Of a stretch of DNA of 64,000 nucleotides, positions 42,753 through 51,978 are shown one piece after another. This DNA is from Bog-756 sp963696495 (GTDB taxonomy: Bacteria > Actinomycetota > Acidimicrobiia > Acidimicrobiales > RAAP-2): assembly GCA_963696495.1 (NCBI GenBank), contig CAVOKJ010000004.1:496001-560000 (forward strand). The letters run 5' to 3'. The position numbers and the translations under genes are program-made. How positions within the stretch are numbered: the first letter of the stretch is position 1; each line of letters starts with the position of its first letter. Below the pieces are notes generated by a model, which did no database searches, had not been told where the DNA came from, and was given only the letters and a program-made list of their open reading frames with translations.

Positions 42753-44099
42753 TCAGGCCGACCGGCCGAGCACCTCGTCGACCGCCCCGGCCAGCACGTC
42801 GAGCCCGTCGGCGAGCAGCGCGTCGTCGATGACCAGCGGGGGCAGCAGGCGGATCACGTTCCCGAAGCTGCCGCAGGTGAGCACGACGACCCCGGCCCGA
42901 TGGCAGACCTGGGCGATGCGCCTTGCCGCGTCGGCGTCCGGCTCCAGGGTTCCCGGCCGCACGAATTCCATGGCCATCATCGCTCCGCGGCCACGGACGT
43001 CACCGATGCCGGGGTGCGCGGACGGCAACGCACCGAGCCGGCCGGCGATGGTCCCGCCGATGGCCCGGGCCGCACCGGCCAGGTCGTCGACGCGCAGGGT
43101 GTCGATGGCGGCCAGCGCAGCGGCGCAGGCCACCGGATTCCCACCGTAGGTGCCACCGAGCCCACCCGGGTGGACGCCGTCCATGAGGTCGGCCCGACCG
43201 GTCAGCGCGGCCAGCGGCAGGCCACCGGCCAGCGCCTTGGCCGTCGTCATCAGATCGGGGACCACGCCCTCGTGATCGCAGGCGAACCAGTCGCCGGTGC
43301 GGCAGAACCCGGTCTGGACCTCGTCGGCGACGAGCAGCACCCCGCGCTGTTGGCACCAGCCGGCCAGCGCCGGGAGGAAGCCGGGTGCGGGAACGACGAA
43401 CCCGCCCTCGCCCTGGATGGGCTCGATCAGCACACAGGCCACGTTGTCGGCGCCCACCAGCCGCTCGATCTGCTCGACGGCCCGGGCCGCGGCCTCCTCT
43501 CCCGTCATGCCGGGAGGGTCGCGGAACGGATAGGACATGGGCACCCGGTAGACCTCGGGGGCGAAGGGCCCGAACTTGTCGCGGTAGGGCATGTTCTTGG
43601 CGGTGAGGGCCATGGTGAGGTTGGTCCGGCCGTGGTACGCGTGGTCGAACACCACCACCGCCTGCCGGCCGGTGACGTGCCGGGCGACCTTCACGGCGTT
43701 CTCCACGGCTTCGGCGCCCGAGTTGAACAGGGCCGACCGCTTGGGTGCGTCACCCGGGGCGAGGGCGTTGAGCGCCTCGCACACGGCCACATAGGACTCG
43801 TAGGGGTTGACCATGAAGCAGGTGTGCGAGAAATGCCCGACCTGGGCGCGCACGGCGTCCACCACCGAGGGCGCCGCGTGGCCGACGCTGACCACGGCGA
43901 TACCGGCGCCGAGGTCGATGAGCGAGTTGCCGTCGACGTCGACGAGGACGGCCCCGGAGGCCTCGGCCACATAGAGCGGCAGCACCGAGCTGACACCCGG
44001 CGCCACCGCGACCGCCCGGCGGAGCTCGAGGGCCCGCGACTTGGGACCCGGAAGTTCGGTCACGAGCGAGCGCTGCTGTTTGATCAGGGAGGCGTCCAC
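42753..44099 (-). CDS. gabT: 4-aminobutyrate aminotransferase
   Basis: This 448-residue class III aminotransferase matches GabT, which transfers the amino group of 4-aminobutyrate to 2-oxoglutarate to give succinate semialdehyde. It has GAGIAVVSVGHAAPSVVDAV, FDHAYHGRTNLTMALTAKN, EPIQGEGGFVVPAPGFL, LLVADEVQTGFCRTGDW and the PLP lysine in TTAKALAGGLP. The frame is open to 44414, but the GTG at 44099 gives a family-typical length and stands 6 nt after a TACTCT hexamer, which indicates a leaderless start. A ferredoxin or permease for GABA is not next to it. The aldehyde dehydrogenase at 37.2-38.7 kb might take the next step. Confidence 0.92.
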   Translation of the reverse strand: MDASLIKQQRSLVTELPGPKSRALELRRAVAVAPGVSSVLPLYVAEASGAVLVDVDGNSLIDLGAGIAVVSVGHAAPSVVDAVRAQVGHFSHTCFMVNPYESYVAVCEALNALAPGDAPKRSALFNSGAEAVENAVKVARHVTGRQAVVVFDHAYHGRTNLTMALTAKNMPYRDKFGPFAPEVYRVPMSYPFRDPPGMTGEEAAARAVEQIERLVGADNVACVLIEPIQGEGGFVVPAPGFLPALAGWCQQRGVLLVADEVQTGFCRTGDWFACDHEGVVPDLMTTAKALAGGLPLAALTGRADLMDGVHPGGLGGTYGGNPVACAAALAAIDTLRVDDLAGAARAIGGTIAGRLGALPSAHPGIGDVRGRGAMMAMEFVRPGTLEPDADAARRIAQVCHRAGVVVLTCGSFGNVIRLLPPLVIDDALLADGLDVLAGAVDEVLGRSA

Positions 44100-44105
44100 C
44101 TGGTC

Positions 44106-44111
44106 AGAGTA
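44106..44111 (-). promoter_or_regulatory. Candidate -10 hexamer TACTCT for gabT, leaderless
   Basis: On the minus strand TACTCT ends 6 nt before the gabT GTG, and no Shine-Dalgarno site is present. Confidence 0.5.
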
Positions 44112-44167
44112 CCGGACCGACCCCGGCCGACCCCGGTCGGCGCAGCGGACGCCGCCCGGTCCCACCT

Positions 44168-44941
44168 CTAGGCGGGCGCACCGGCCAGGGCCAGGACACC
44201 GAACCCGGCGCCGACCGGATCGGTCAGGACGGCGAACCGGCCGGCGGGGATGTCGACCGGACCGGCGACCAGGGTGGCGCCGAGGTCGGTGGCCGTGGCG
44301 ATGGTGGCATCGGCGTCCACCACCCCGAAGTAGGCCAGCCAGTGGGCCGGCACCTCGGGGGGCAGGTGTGCGAGGTCCAACATGCCGCCGATGTCCGCCC
44401 CGCCCAGCTTCCACGTGGTGTACTCCATGCCGCCCATGTCGGCGGTCTCACCCTCCCAGCCGAACACCTCGCCGTAGAAGCGCTTGGCCGCGTCGATGTC
44501 CCGGGTGTTCAGCTCGTTCCAGACCAGAGCGCCCGGCTCGTTGACCAGTCCGGCACCGATGTGCTGGCGAGGCTGCCACACGGCGGCGGCCGCTCCGGTG
44601 GGGTCGGCGAACACGGCCATCCGTCCCACGTCGAGGACGTCCATCGGCTCGACGAAGACGATGCCCCCGGCCGCCTTGACCTTGGCGACGGCCTCGTCGG
44701 CATCGCTGACCGAGATGTAGGTGGTCCACGCCGGTGGCTGGCCCTCCATCATGATGGACGCCCCCCCGGCCACCGGTACGCCGCCCTTCTCGAACATCTG
44801 ATAGTTACCGGACTCCGGCCCCTGGTCCTTCGCCTCCCAGCCGAGGAGCGTCGAGTAGAAGGCGACCGAGGAGGTGAGGTCGGGGCTGGCCAGATCGACC
44901 CACGACGGGGTGCCGGGCTCATAGGAGGTGCGGGTGGGCAT
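44168..44941 (-). CDS. VOC/glyoxalase-like protein with two domains
   Basis: This 257-residue protein consists of two vicinal-oxygen-chelate domains of about 120 residues each, with the segments PSWVDLASPDLTSSVAFYST and ALVWNELNTRDIDAAKRFYG opening each half and DPTGAAAAVWQPRQH and DPVGAGFGVLALAG closing them. The family includes glyoxalases, dioxygenases and antibiotic-binding proteins. No activity can be assigned. The ATG at 44941 is preferred because AAGGAG is 6 nt upstream; an upstream ATG at 44968 has no ribosome site. It is transcribed toward gabT with a 68-nt gap. Confidence 0.9.
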   Translation of the reverse strand: MPTRTSYEPGTPSWVDLASPDLTSSVAFYSTLLGWEAKDQGPESGNYQMFEKGGVPVAGGASIMMEGQPPAWTTYISVSDADEAVAKVKAAGGIVFVEPMDVLDVGRMAVFADPTGAAAAVWQPRQHIGAGLVNEPGALVWNELNTRDIDAAKRFYGEVFGWEGETADMGGMEYTTWKLGGADIGGMLDLAHLPPEVPAHWLAYFGVVDADATIATATDLGATLVAGPVDIPAGRFAVLTDPVGAGFGVLALAGAPA

Positions 44942-45053
44942 GGTGGGCTCCTTGTCGTCTCGGGTCACAGGCCGCCGGCCGCTCTGCGCGCGGTCGAACG
45001 GTGTCCTCTTCGTCGTTCAGCCTGGCACGGTCCGGGGACCCGCGCCCCGGGAG

Positions 45054-46322
45054 TCAGTTCCCGAAGTTCCAGCTGTCCCCACCCTCGTACCGGTGGAGGA
45101 TGTTCTTGGCCATGAGGATCCGGTGGACCTCGTCGGGCCCGTCGGCCAGCCGGAGCACCCGGGCGGTCAGGTACATCTGACCGAGCGGCAGGTCGTTGCT
45201 CACGCCGGCACCGCCCCACACCTGGATGGCCCGATCGACCACCCGGTGGTAGGCGGCGGGCACGAACACCTTGATGGCCGAGATGGCGGTCCGGGCGTCG
45301 GGGTCCCCGTTGGCCACCTTCTCGGCGGCGTTGATGGTCATGAGGCGCGCCGACTGCACGTCCATGTAGCTGTCGGCGATGAACCCCTGGATGAACTGCT
45401 TGTCCTTCAGCAGCCCCCCGTGCACCTGGCGGACCAGGGTGCGCTCGACCATCAGGTCGAAGGCCCGCCACATCTGGCCCACCGAATTCATGCAGTGGTA
45501 CACCCGACCGGCCCCGAGCCGGTCCTGGGCGGCCTGGTGTCCCTGGCCGACCAGGCCGAGGGTGTTCTCGATGGGGACCCGCACGTCCTCGTACCTGATC
45601 TCGCAGTGGTCCGAGGTCGAGTGCCCGAAGATGCCGATGCCCCGGACGATGTTCACACCGGCGGTGTCGGCGGGCACGATGATCTGGGTCATACGACCGG
45701 GCGAGCCCAGCTCGCCGGTCGGGTCGTTGGCCCGACACATGACGATGAAGAAGTTGGCGTCGATGCCGTTGGAGGTGAACCACTTGTGGCCGTTGATGAC
45801 CCAGTGGTCGCCGTCCCGGACGGCCTCGGTCTCGATCGAGCGGGGGTCCGAACCCGCGTGATCGGGCTCGGTCATCGAAAAGCCCGACTCCAGGGTCCCG
45901 TCGATGAGCGGCAGCAGCCACTTCTGCTTCTGCTCCTCGGTCCCGTACTTGACGAGGATGCGGGCATTGCCCGAGTTGGGGGCGGCGATGCCGAACAGCG
46001 TCGAGGCCCCGACGGCGTAGGCGAGGATCTCGTACATGTAGGCCAGGCTGAGGAAGTCGAGCCCCATGCCGCCGTACTCCTTGGGCAGGTGCGGGGCCCA
46101 CAGGCCCGCCTCGTTCACCTTGGCCTTGACCTTCTCCCGCAGCTCGATGCTCCTTCGCCGGGCCGTCTCCCGTTCCTCCTCGCTCAGCTCGCCGCTCCTC
46201 CGCCCGCTCCAGAGCACCTCCTCGTTGGGGAGGATCTCGGCGTTGATGAAGTCGGCGGTGCGCCGGCGGATGTCGTTGATCTGCGGGTCCAAGCCGGGTA
46301 TCGGCGTCACGTTGATCGCCAC
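45054..46322 (-). CDS. Acyl-CoA dehydrogenase
   Basis: This 422-residue flavoprotein belongs to the acyl-CoA dehydrogenase superfamily and resembles the ACAD10/11 group that acts on long or modified acyl-CoAs. It has GLWAPHLPKEYGGMG, SGFSMTEPDHAGSDP (FAD contact), DHWVINGHKWFTSNGIDANF and the C-terminal VWGGAGVSNDLPLGQMY with RLADGPDEVH. The usual catalytic Glu of short-chain enzymes is not evident, in keeping with the ACAD10/11 type. The GTG start has GGAGG 6 nt upstream. No beta-oxidation partners are adjacent. Confidence 0.93.
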   Translation of the reverse strand: MAINVTPIPGLDPQINDIRRRTADFINAEILPNEEVLWSGRRSGELSEEERETARRRSIELREKVKAKVNEAGLWAPHLPKEYGGMGLDFLSLAYMYEILAYAVGASTLFGIAAPNSGNARILVKYGTEEQKQKWLLPLIDGTLESGFSMTEPDHAGSDPRSIETEAVRDGDHWVINGHKWFTSNGIDANFFIVMCRANDPTGELGSPGRMTQIIVPADTAGVNIVRGIGIFGHSTSDHCEIRYEDVRVPIENTLGLVGQGHQAAQDRLGAGRVYHCMNSVGQMWRAFDLMVERTLVRQVHGGLLKDKQFIQGFIADSYMDVQSARLMTINAAEKVANGDPDARTAISAIKVFVPAAYHRVVDRAIQVWGGAGVSNDLPLGQMYLTARVLRLADGPDEVHRILMAKNILHRYEGGDSWNFGN

Positions 46323-46453
46323 GGCGACCTCCTCGGTAGCGTTCGGGCCTGGGCGGGGTGACCGCCCCGTCCATCATGGCCCAGCCGGGGTGACACCGAC
46401 GCACCCGGTCCCACCCGCAGGGTCGACCGCACGGATCGGGTCAGTGGTGCGGG

Positions 46454-48772
46454 TCAGCCCTGCGGGGACGTCAGGTCGTAGATCGTCACGCCGTCGACGG
46501 TCTCGGCGGTGAAGTGGGACGTGACCCAGCTGGAGATCCGGGACGCGTCCGAGGGCCCGTTGGTGCCCTGACCGCCCCCGAACCCGCCACCACTGATGTA
46601 GTAGTGGACCCTCCCGTCAGCCACGTACTTCTCGAACTGGGCCAGGGTAGGCGCCGGGTCGGTGCCGTTGAAGCCCCCGATGGCCATCACCGGGTCGCCG
46701 GTGGCCAGCTGGTAGCCGGATGCCGAGTTGGAACCGGTCGTGGCCGCCACCCACGAGTAGCGCGAGGCGTCGGCCCCGAGGAGCGCGGCCAGCTGCTTGC
46801 CGGGAGTGGACCCGTCGAGGAGCCCTCCGGCCGGACCACCGCCCCCGCCGCCCCCGAGACGGCCGCCCCCGAACCGACCACCCCCGAAACGACCGCCCCC
46901 GCCGAATCCACCGGCGGCACCCGGCGGGCGTCCGCCGCCGAAGAGCCCGGCACCCGCCCCGCCCGGCCGGAAGAAGCTGCCGGGGATGTGGAGCCCGTTC
47001 CTGATCCGAGCCCCGTTGGGGAGGGTGAAGCCGGGGGGCAGGGTGATGCCGTTTCGGGCAATGCCGAACCGACCACCCCCGCCGCCGAACCCGCCGCCGA
47101 ACCCACCGCCACCCTGCACCGCCGGCCCGGCGGAGGGGATGGCCCCGGAGTGGGGCGTGCTGGCCGTCTGCAGCGAATAGGCGGCCGGCGCGGCGATGAC
47201 CGAGGCGATCCCGAGACTGGCGATCCCGGCGGCCAGCAGTCCCCGCGCCCTCGGCACGAGGGCGATGGCCAGTGCGGCCAGGATTCCCACGACGAGGATG
47301 ACCCAGCGCAGGAACGGGTACCAGGTCGGGCTCCACCCGAGGATCACGAATGCCCAGGCGATGGTGGCACCGATGGCCGCGGCCAGGGCCAGTCGGGGGA
47401 AGAGCTGGTGCCGGCGGCCCCACAGGGTCGAGGCGCCCATGCCCACCAGCGCCCCGACCGCCGGAGCGAGGGCGACGGTGTAGTAGGGGTGGATGATCCC
47501 GTGGGCGAAGCTGAAGACCGCCCCGGTCAGCAGGAGCCACCCGCCGAAGAGCAGGAACGCGGCTCGGACACGGTCGGTGCGCGGGGCGCGCAGGGTGAGG
47601 CACAGGACGGCGGCCAGCCCGATGAGCGCCCCAGGGATGAGCCACGAGATCTGACCGCCCATCTCCTTCAGGAACAGTCGGTCCCATCCGACGGGACCCC
47701 AGGCGTTCGCCCCGCCGACCCCGATGCCGCCGCCCACACTGCCCGTCTCGTTGCCGGTGAGGCGTCCGAAGCCGTTGTAGCCGAAGATGAGGTTGAGCAG
47801 ATTGTTGTCGGTCGAGCCCCCGATGTAGGGCCGGTCGGCGGCCGGGGTCAACTGCACGGCGGCCACCCACCACCCGCCGGCGACGACGAGAGCCAGGCCC
47901 GAATAGATGACCTGGAGGATGCGGCGTCCGAGCTTGGGCGGCCCGGCCAGCAGGTAGACGAGGGCGAGCACCGGCATGAGGATCAGCGCCTGGAGCATCT
48001 TGGTGATGAAGCCGAACCCGACCAGCGCCCCCGCCAGCACCAACCATCGCGACCGCCCGGCCTCCAACGCCCTGACGGTGGCGTAGGCCGCGCCCGTGAG
48101 GAGCAGCGTCAACAGCGCGTCCGGATTGTTGAAGCGGAACATGAGGGTGGCCACCGGGGTGAGGGCGACCACCGCTCCGGCCAGGAGGGCGGCCCCGGGG
48201 GCGAACCATCGCCGCACGGCGGCGTAGAGCAGGCCCACCGTCGCCACCCCCTCCAGCGCCTGGGGCACGAGGAGGCTCCAGTAGTTGACGCCGAAGATCC
48301 GAGCGGACAGCTCCATCACCCACAGCGACGCCGGCGGCTTGTCGACGGTGATGAAGTTGGACGCGTCTGAGGAGCCGAAGAAGAACGCCTTCCAGCTCTT
48401 GGTGCCGGCCTGCACCGCCGCGGCATAGAAGCTGTTGGCCCACCCGGACCGCCCGACGCCCCACACATACAAGAAGCCGGTGCCGACCAGGAGGGCGAAC
48501 AGGGCCGGCCGCACCCACACTGGGTCCTCGGGCTTCCCACGGACCAGCCGCCGCAGTCGTCCCGACGGGCCGGCCGGACCCGGTGGGGGCTCCGCCGGCT
48601 CCCCGCCGTTGGCGGCGGGCCCCCCGGGGGCGGTCGCCGAAGGACCGGGGGTCCAGCCGGTCGGCGTCCAGGCCGGCGGTATCGGCTCGGGAGGGGACGG
48701 CGCCTCGACCGGGGCGGGTGGGTCGGTCACACTGCCGCTCGCGCCGGCCGCATGGAGATCGATCTCGGTCAT
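46454..48772 (-). CDS. GT39/ArnT-type polytopic glycosyltransferase with Gly-rich region
   Basis: This 772-residue membrane protein belongs to the PMT/ArnT (GT-C) group that transfers a sugar from a polyprenyl-phosphate donor outside the membrane. A Pro-rich cytoplasmic N-terminus of about 85 residues precedes 10-12 helices; the first outer loop holds NSFYAAAVQAGTKSWKAFFF and FITVDKPPASLW, with the DKPP motif of the family. Near residues 550-660 a Gly/Arg/Phe-rich low-complexity block is inserted, and a soluble outer domain (YSWVAATTGSNSASGYQLA, AIGGFNGTDPAPTL) ends the protein. The ATG overlaps the stop of the GT2-GtrA gene, which would supply the polyprenyl-sugar donor. Together they likely glycosylate a wall component or protein. 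Confidence 0.92.
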   Translation of the reverse strand: MTEIDLHAAGASGSVTDPPAPVEAPSPPEPIPPAWTPTGWTPGPSATAPGGPAANGGEPAEPPPGPAGPSGRLRRLVRGKPEDPVWVRPALFALLVGTGFLYVWGVGRSGWANSFYAAAVQAGTKSWKAFFFGSSDASNFITVDKPPASLWVMELSARIFGVNYWSLLVPQALEGVATVGLLYAAVRRWFAPGAALLAGAVVALTPVATLMFRFNNPDALLTLLLTGAAYATVRALEAGRSRWLVLAGALVGFGFITKMLQALILMPVLALVYLLAGPPKLGRRILQVIYSGLALVVAGGWWVAAVQLTPAADRPYIGGSTDNNLLNLIFGYNGFGRLTGNETGSVGGGIGVGGANAWGPVGWDRLFLKEMGGQISWLIPGALIGLAAVLCLTLRAPRTDRVRAAFLLFGGWLLLTGAVFSFAHGIIHPYYTVALAPAVGALVGMGASTLWGRRHQLFPRLALAAAIGATIAWAFVILGWSPTWYPFLRWVILVVGILAALAIALVPRARGLLAAGIASLGIASVIAAPAAYSLQTASTPHSGAIPSAGPAVQGGGGFGGGFGGGGGRFGIARNGITLPPGFTLPNGARIRNGLHIPGSFFRPGGAGAGLFGGGRPPGAAGGFGGGGRFGGGRFGGGRLGGGGGGGPAGGLLDGSTPGKQLAALLGADASRYSWVAATTGSNSASGYQLATGDPVMAIGGFNGTDPAPTLAQFEKYVADGRVHYYISGGGFGGGQGTNGPSDASRISSWVTSHFTAETVDGVTIYDLTSPQG

Positions 48773-50181
48773 GAAGGGCTCACCATCCCTGCCGGCAGCC
48801 GGTGATCCGGGCCGGCCGTCCCTTCATTCTGCTCGACCACCGACAGGTGGGTGCCGAACTCGGGCCGGAAGATCCACGAGCGCAGGATGGCGAACCGGAC
48901 GACGGCGGCGCCGGCGTTTGCCGCGGTGACGGCACAGAGCTCGGGTGCGAGCGACGTGAGGCCCATGGCCCGGGTGGCGGCCAGGGCGCCCGTGGAGACG
49001 GAGAGACTGACGGCGAGGAGGCTTCCGGCGGCCAGGACCCGACGGCGTCGGTCGAGACCCAGGCGGGCGGTGCCGGCCATGCCCCGGTGGGCGGCCGTGT
49101 TCCCGAGACTGCAGAGTCCGATGGCCACTGTGTTGGCCACGTAGCTCCCGAGTGTCGGTTCGAGCGCGGCGAACAGCGCCGCGTAGGCAACGGTGCTCAC
49201 GGCGCCGACGCCGGCGAACCGCAGGAGCTCGTCGGCGAAGACCTGCTGGTCGGCCACCTCCCGGGTCGGCACGGCCAGGGCGGCATCGCCCGGCCCACCG
49301 AGGGAGAGGGGGGACCACTCGGGGCGGGACGGCCCCATCGCGCTCGAGGTGGGGTGCTGTTCGACCGGGGTCGGCACGCCTCCGTTGGCCGGACCGGCGG
49401 GGCGGGCCGGCCGGAGCAGGGCGCGCTGCCTCGCCGAGGGACCCAGCAGCCGGGCCACGCCGCGCAGGTCCTCCAGGGCCGTCTGGACGACGTCCACCCG
49501 GGAGTCGAGGTCGTCGACCCAGTCCACCGGGACCTCGTGGATCCGCAGACCGATCCGCTGCGCGGTCACCAGCACCTCGGTGTCGAAGAACCACTCGTTG
49601 TCCTCGACCAGCGGGAGCAGCTCCATGGCCGCCTCCCGACGCATGGCCTTGAACCCGCACTGGGCATCGGTGCACGCGCTGCGGAGCGCGGCGCGGAGCA
49701 ACAGGTTGTAGCCCCGCGAGATGAACTCCCGCTTGGTGCCCCGGACGACGTGGGCGCCGGTGGCGAGGCGGGAGCCGATGGCCACGTCACTGTGCCCGGA
49801 CAGGAGCGGGGCGACCAGCGGCAGGAGTGCGTCGAGCTCCGTGGCCAGGTCCACGTCCATGTACGCCACCACCGACGAGCCGCTGCGCGACCACGCGGCG
49901 CGGAGGGCGCGTCCCCGGCCCTTCTGGTCGAGGCGGATGGCTTCGACGCCGACCAGGGCGTCGGCCAGATCGGTGGCGATCTGCCAGGTGTCGTCGGTGC
50001 TGGCGTTGTCGGCGATGGTGATGGTGGCGGAGAACGGGAACGATGCGTCGAGATACGAGCGAAGGGTGGTCACGCTGGTCGCCAGCTGCTCGGACTCGTT
50101 GTGCACGGGGATCACGATGTCCACATCGGAGGTGGCCGGTCGTGCGTCGTCCTGCGCCCGGGGGAGTTGGATCACGCTCAT
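48769..50181 (-). CDS. GT2 (DPM1-like) and GtrA fusion protein
   Basis: This 470-residue protein fuses two activities. The N-terminal 230 residues are a GT2 enzyme of the dolichol/polyprenyl-phosphate mannose synthase type (VDIVIPVHNESEQLA, ADNASTDDTWQIA, AYMDVDLATELDALLP, IGSRLATGAHVVRGTKRE). The C-terminal 150 residues form a GtrA domain with four helices (FAGVGAVSTVAYAALFAALE), which carries polyprenyl-linked sugars across the membrane. The ATG at 50181 is preferred; an in-frame GTG at 50289 overlaps the kinase stop, but the 36 extra codons show weak GC3 bias. It is coupled to the GT39-type transferase downstream and lies 104 nt after the kinase gene. Confidence 0.92.
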   Translation of the reverse strand: MSVIQLPRAQDDARPATSDVDIVIPVHNESEQLATSVTTLRSYLDASFPFSATITIADNASTDDTWQIATDLADALVGVEAIRLDQKGRGRALRAAWSRSGSSVVAYMDVDLATELDALLPLVAPLLSGHSDVAIGSRLATGAHVVRGTKREFISRGYNLLLRAALRSACTDAQCGFKAMRREAAMELLPLVEDNEWFFDTEVLVTAQRIGLRIHEVPVDWVDDLDSRVDVVQTALEDLRGVARLLGPSARQRALLRPARPAGPANGGVPTPVEQHPTSSAMGPSRPEWSPLSLGGPGDAALAVPTREVADQQVFADELLRFAGVGAVSTVAYAALFAALEPTLGSYVANTVAIGLCSLGNTAAHRGMAGTARLGLDRRRRVLAAGSLLAVSLSVSTGALAATRAMGLTSLAPELCAVTAANAGAAVVRFAILRSWIFRPEFGTHLSVVEQNEGTAGPDHRLPAGMVSPS

Positions 50182-50285
50182 GCTGGGCACTCTGGTGCTG
50201 CCAGATCGGCTCTCCCTTGGAGCGACCTGTGGGGTTTCTGAGAACCGTGGAGCCCGGGGGCCGTCAGCCGTCGACCGGCGGCCGT

Positions 50286-51959
50286 TCACCGCGTGGCCTC
50301 GGCCCCGGTTCCTGCATCGGTGTCGGCGGAGACCTCCCCATCGGCGGGGGCGGGGGCGGGGTGCCCGCCCGGACCCGAAGGCCGCCCGATGCCGCTCAGC
50401 CCGGCCTCGAACCGCTGATCGTCGGTCGTCATCGCTGGGGCCCCGCTCCCCTCGTGGGGAGGGGCCGGAGGGAGGTGCACGGTGAAGGTGGTCCCCTCGC
50501 CGACCCTCCCCTGTGCGGCCACGGTCCCGCCGTGGTTGGCCACGATCGCACTCACGATGGAGAGCCCGAGCCCGGCGCCACCGTGGGTGCGCGACCGTGA
50601 CGGGTCGGAGCGGTAGAAGCGCTCGAAGATGTGGGCCGCCTCGTCGGGCTCCATGCCGGGGCCGTTGTCGGCGACGGTGATCACCGCCCCCTCACCCTCC
50701 GGCTCCACCGAGACCCGGGCCCCGGTGCCCGGAGGCGTGTGCGCCCGCACGTTCCCGAGCAGATTGTCGACGACCTGGCGCAGGCTCGTGGCATCGCCCA
50801 TGACCTCGATCGGCCGCGAGGCGTGGAAGGTGATCGGCCAGTCGGGGCCGACCGTCGACGCGGTCTGCACCGCCTCCGCGCAGAGGGCGACCAGGTCGAC
50901 CGACCGTTCTTCCATGGGCCGTCCCTCGTCCAACCGGGCGAGCAGGAGTAGGTCGGCCACCAGGTGCTCCATCCGCCCGGTCTCGTTCCTGATCCCGCCC
51001 ATCAGTCGCTCGAGGTCCTCTTTCTGCTCCGAGGCCCCACGTCCGAACAGCTCCGCATAGGCGGAGATAGCGGCGATGGGCGTGCGCAGCTCGTGGGAGG
51101 CGTCGGCGACGAACCGTCGCAGCCGGGCTTCCGAGGCGCGCAGCCGCCGCTCGGAGGCCACCCGGGCGCCGAAGGCGCTCTCGATCCGGGCCAACATGAC
51201 ATTGAGGGTCCTGGCCAGCCGGCCCATCTCGGTCTTCTCGTTCTCCCCTTGGACCCGTTCGGTGAGATTGCCGGCGGCGATGGACTCGGCCGTCCGCTCC
51301 ATGTCCCGCAGCGGTCGCAACCCCAGGCGAACCAGCCAGAACCCGCCGATGAGGGCGAGGACGACGGCTCCCCCGGTGACCGCCAGCTCGATCAGGAGGA
51401 GCTGGTGGAGCGTGCTCCCGGTGTCGCCCAGCGGTTGGGCGACGATCAGGATGTCCCCGTCGGACAGGGTCGACGCCCTGACGCGGAAGGAGGGCCCGCC
51501 GGCCTGGCTCGACGCCGCGGTGAAGTAGGCCACCTTGCCGTCGACGGGGTCGGGGGCGTACCCGGTGATCGGGGTCGGGATCACCGGGGTGTACGCGTGA
51601 CCGTCGACATAGGCCGGGCAGCTCTGGCCGCCGACCACCCCTCCGTTGGACGACCGGACCTCTTCGGCGTACACCTGGATGGCGTTCGACGGGCCGTCGT
51701 CGGCGTCGCCGTCGCCCTGGGTGCCGAAGGGCGCCGGGCCTCCCGGGCCTCCGCCTCCCGTGCCCGGGGCCGGATAGCAGCTGAGGGCCCTGCCGCTCTC
51801 CACGATGCCCTCCGGGGTGACGTGGGACTGCTCGAGCTGTTGATCGACCCGTTGGTAGAGGAAGGACTCCAGGGACTTGTACGTGGCCACGTCGGCGATG
51901 GCCAGGGCGACCAGCGCGATCACACCGATGGCGACGAGGAGCCGGCTGCGGAGGGACAT
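50286..51959 (-). CDS. Two-component sensor histidine kinase
   Basis: This 557-residue kinase has an N-terminal helix (LLVAIGVIALVALAIADVATY), an extracytoplasmic sensor of about 150 residues with a Gly-rich loop, and a second helix (LLLIELAVTGGAVVLALIGGFW). A HAMP domain, HisKA domain with the phospho-His in DASHELRTPIAAISAYAE, and HATPase with DNLLGNVRAHTPPG, VADNGPGMEPDE and THGGAGLGLSIVSAIV follow. The last 70 residues are disordered. It lies 19 nt after the response regulator and is the cognate partner of it. The layout resembles the actinobacterial PrrB/MprB/PhoR-type kinases. The signal is unknown. The following genes make polyprenyl-linked sugars, so control of the cell surface is plausible. 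Confidence 0.94.
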   Translation of the reverse strand: MSLRSRLLVAIGVIALVALAIADVATYKSLESFLYQRVDQQLEQSHVTPEGIVESGRALSCYPAPGTGGGGPGGPAPFGTQGDGDADDGPSNAIQVYAEEVRSSNGGVVGGQSCPAYVDGHAYTPVIPTPITGYAPDPVDGKVAYFTAASSQAGGPSFRVRASTLSDGDILIVAQPLGDTGSTLHQLLLIELAVTGGAVVLALIGGFWLVRLGLRPLRDMERTAESIAAGNLTERVQGENEKTEMGRLARTLNVMLARIESAFGARVASERRLRASEARLRRFVADASHELRTPIAAISAYAELFGRGASEQKEDLERLMGGIRNETGRMEHLVADLLLLARLDEGRPMEERSVDLVALCAEAVQTASTVGPDWPITFHASRPIEVMGDATSLRQVVDNLLGNVRAHTPPGTGARVSVEPEGEGAVITVADNGPGMEPDEAAHIFERFYRSDPSRSRTHGGAGLGLSIVSAIVANHGGTVAAQGRVGEGTTFTVHLPPAPPHEGSGAPAMTTDDQRFEAGLSGIGRPSGPGGHPAPAPADGEVSADTDAGTGAEATR

Positions 51960-51978
51960 GGGCGTGATCGGTCCGCTG

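Noticed and set aside
50182..50289. GTG at 50289 as start of the GT2-GtrA gene
   Set aside because: It overlaps the kinase stop neatly, but the 36 extra codons have about 30 percent A/T at third positions, unlike the rest of the gene; the ATG at 50181 begins at the usual family start.
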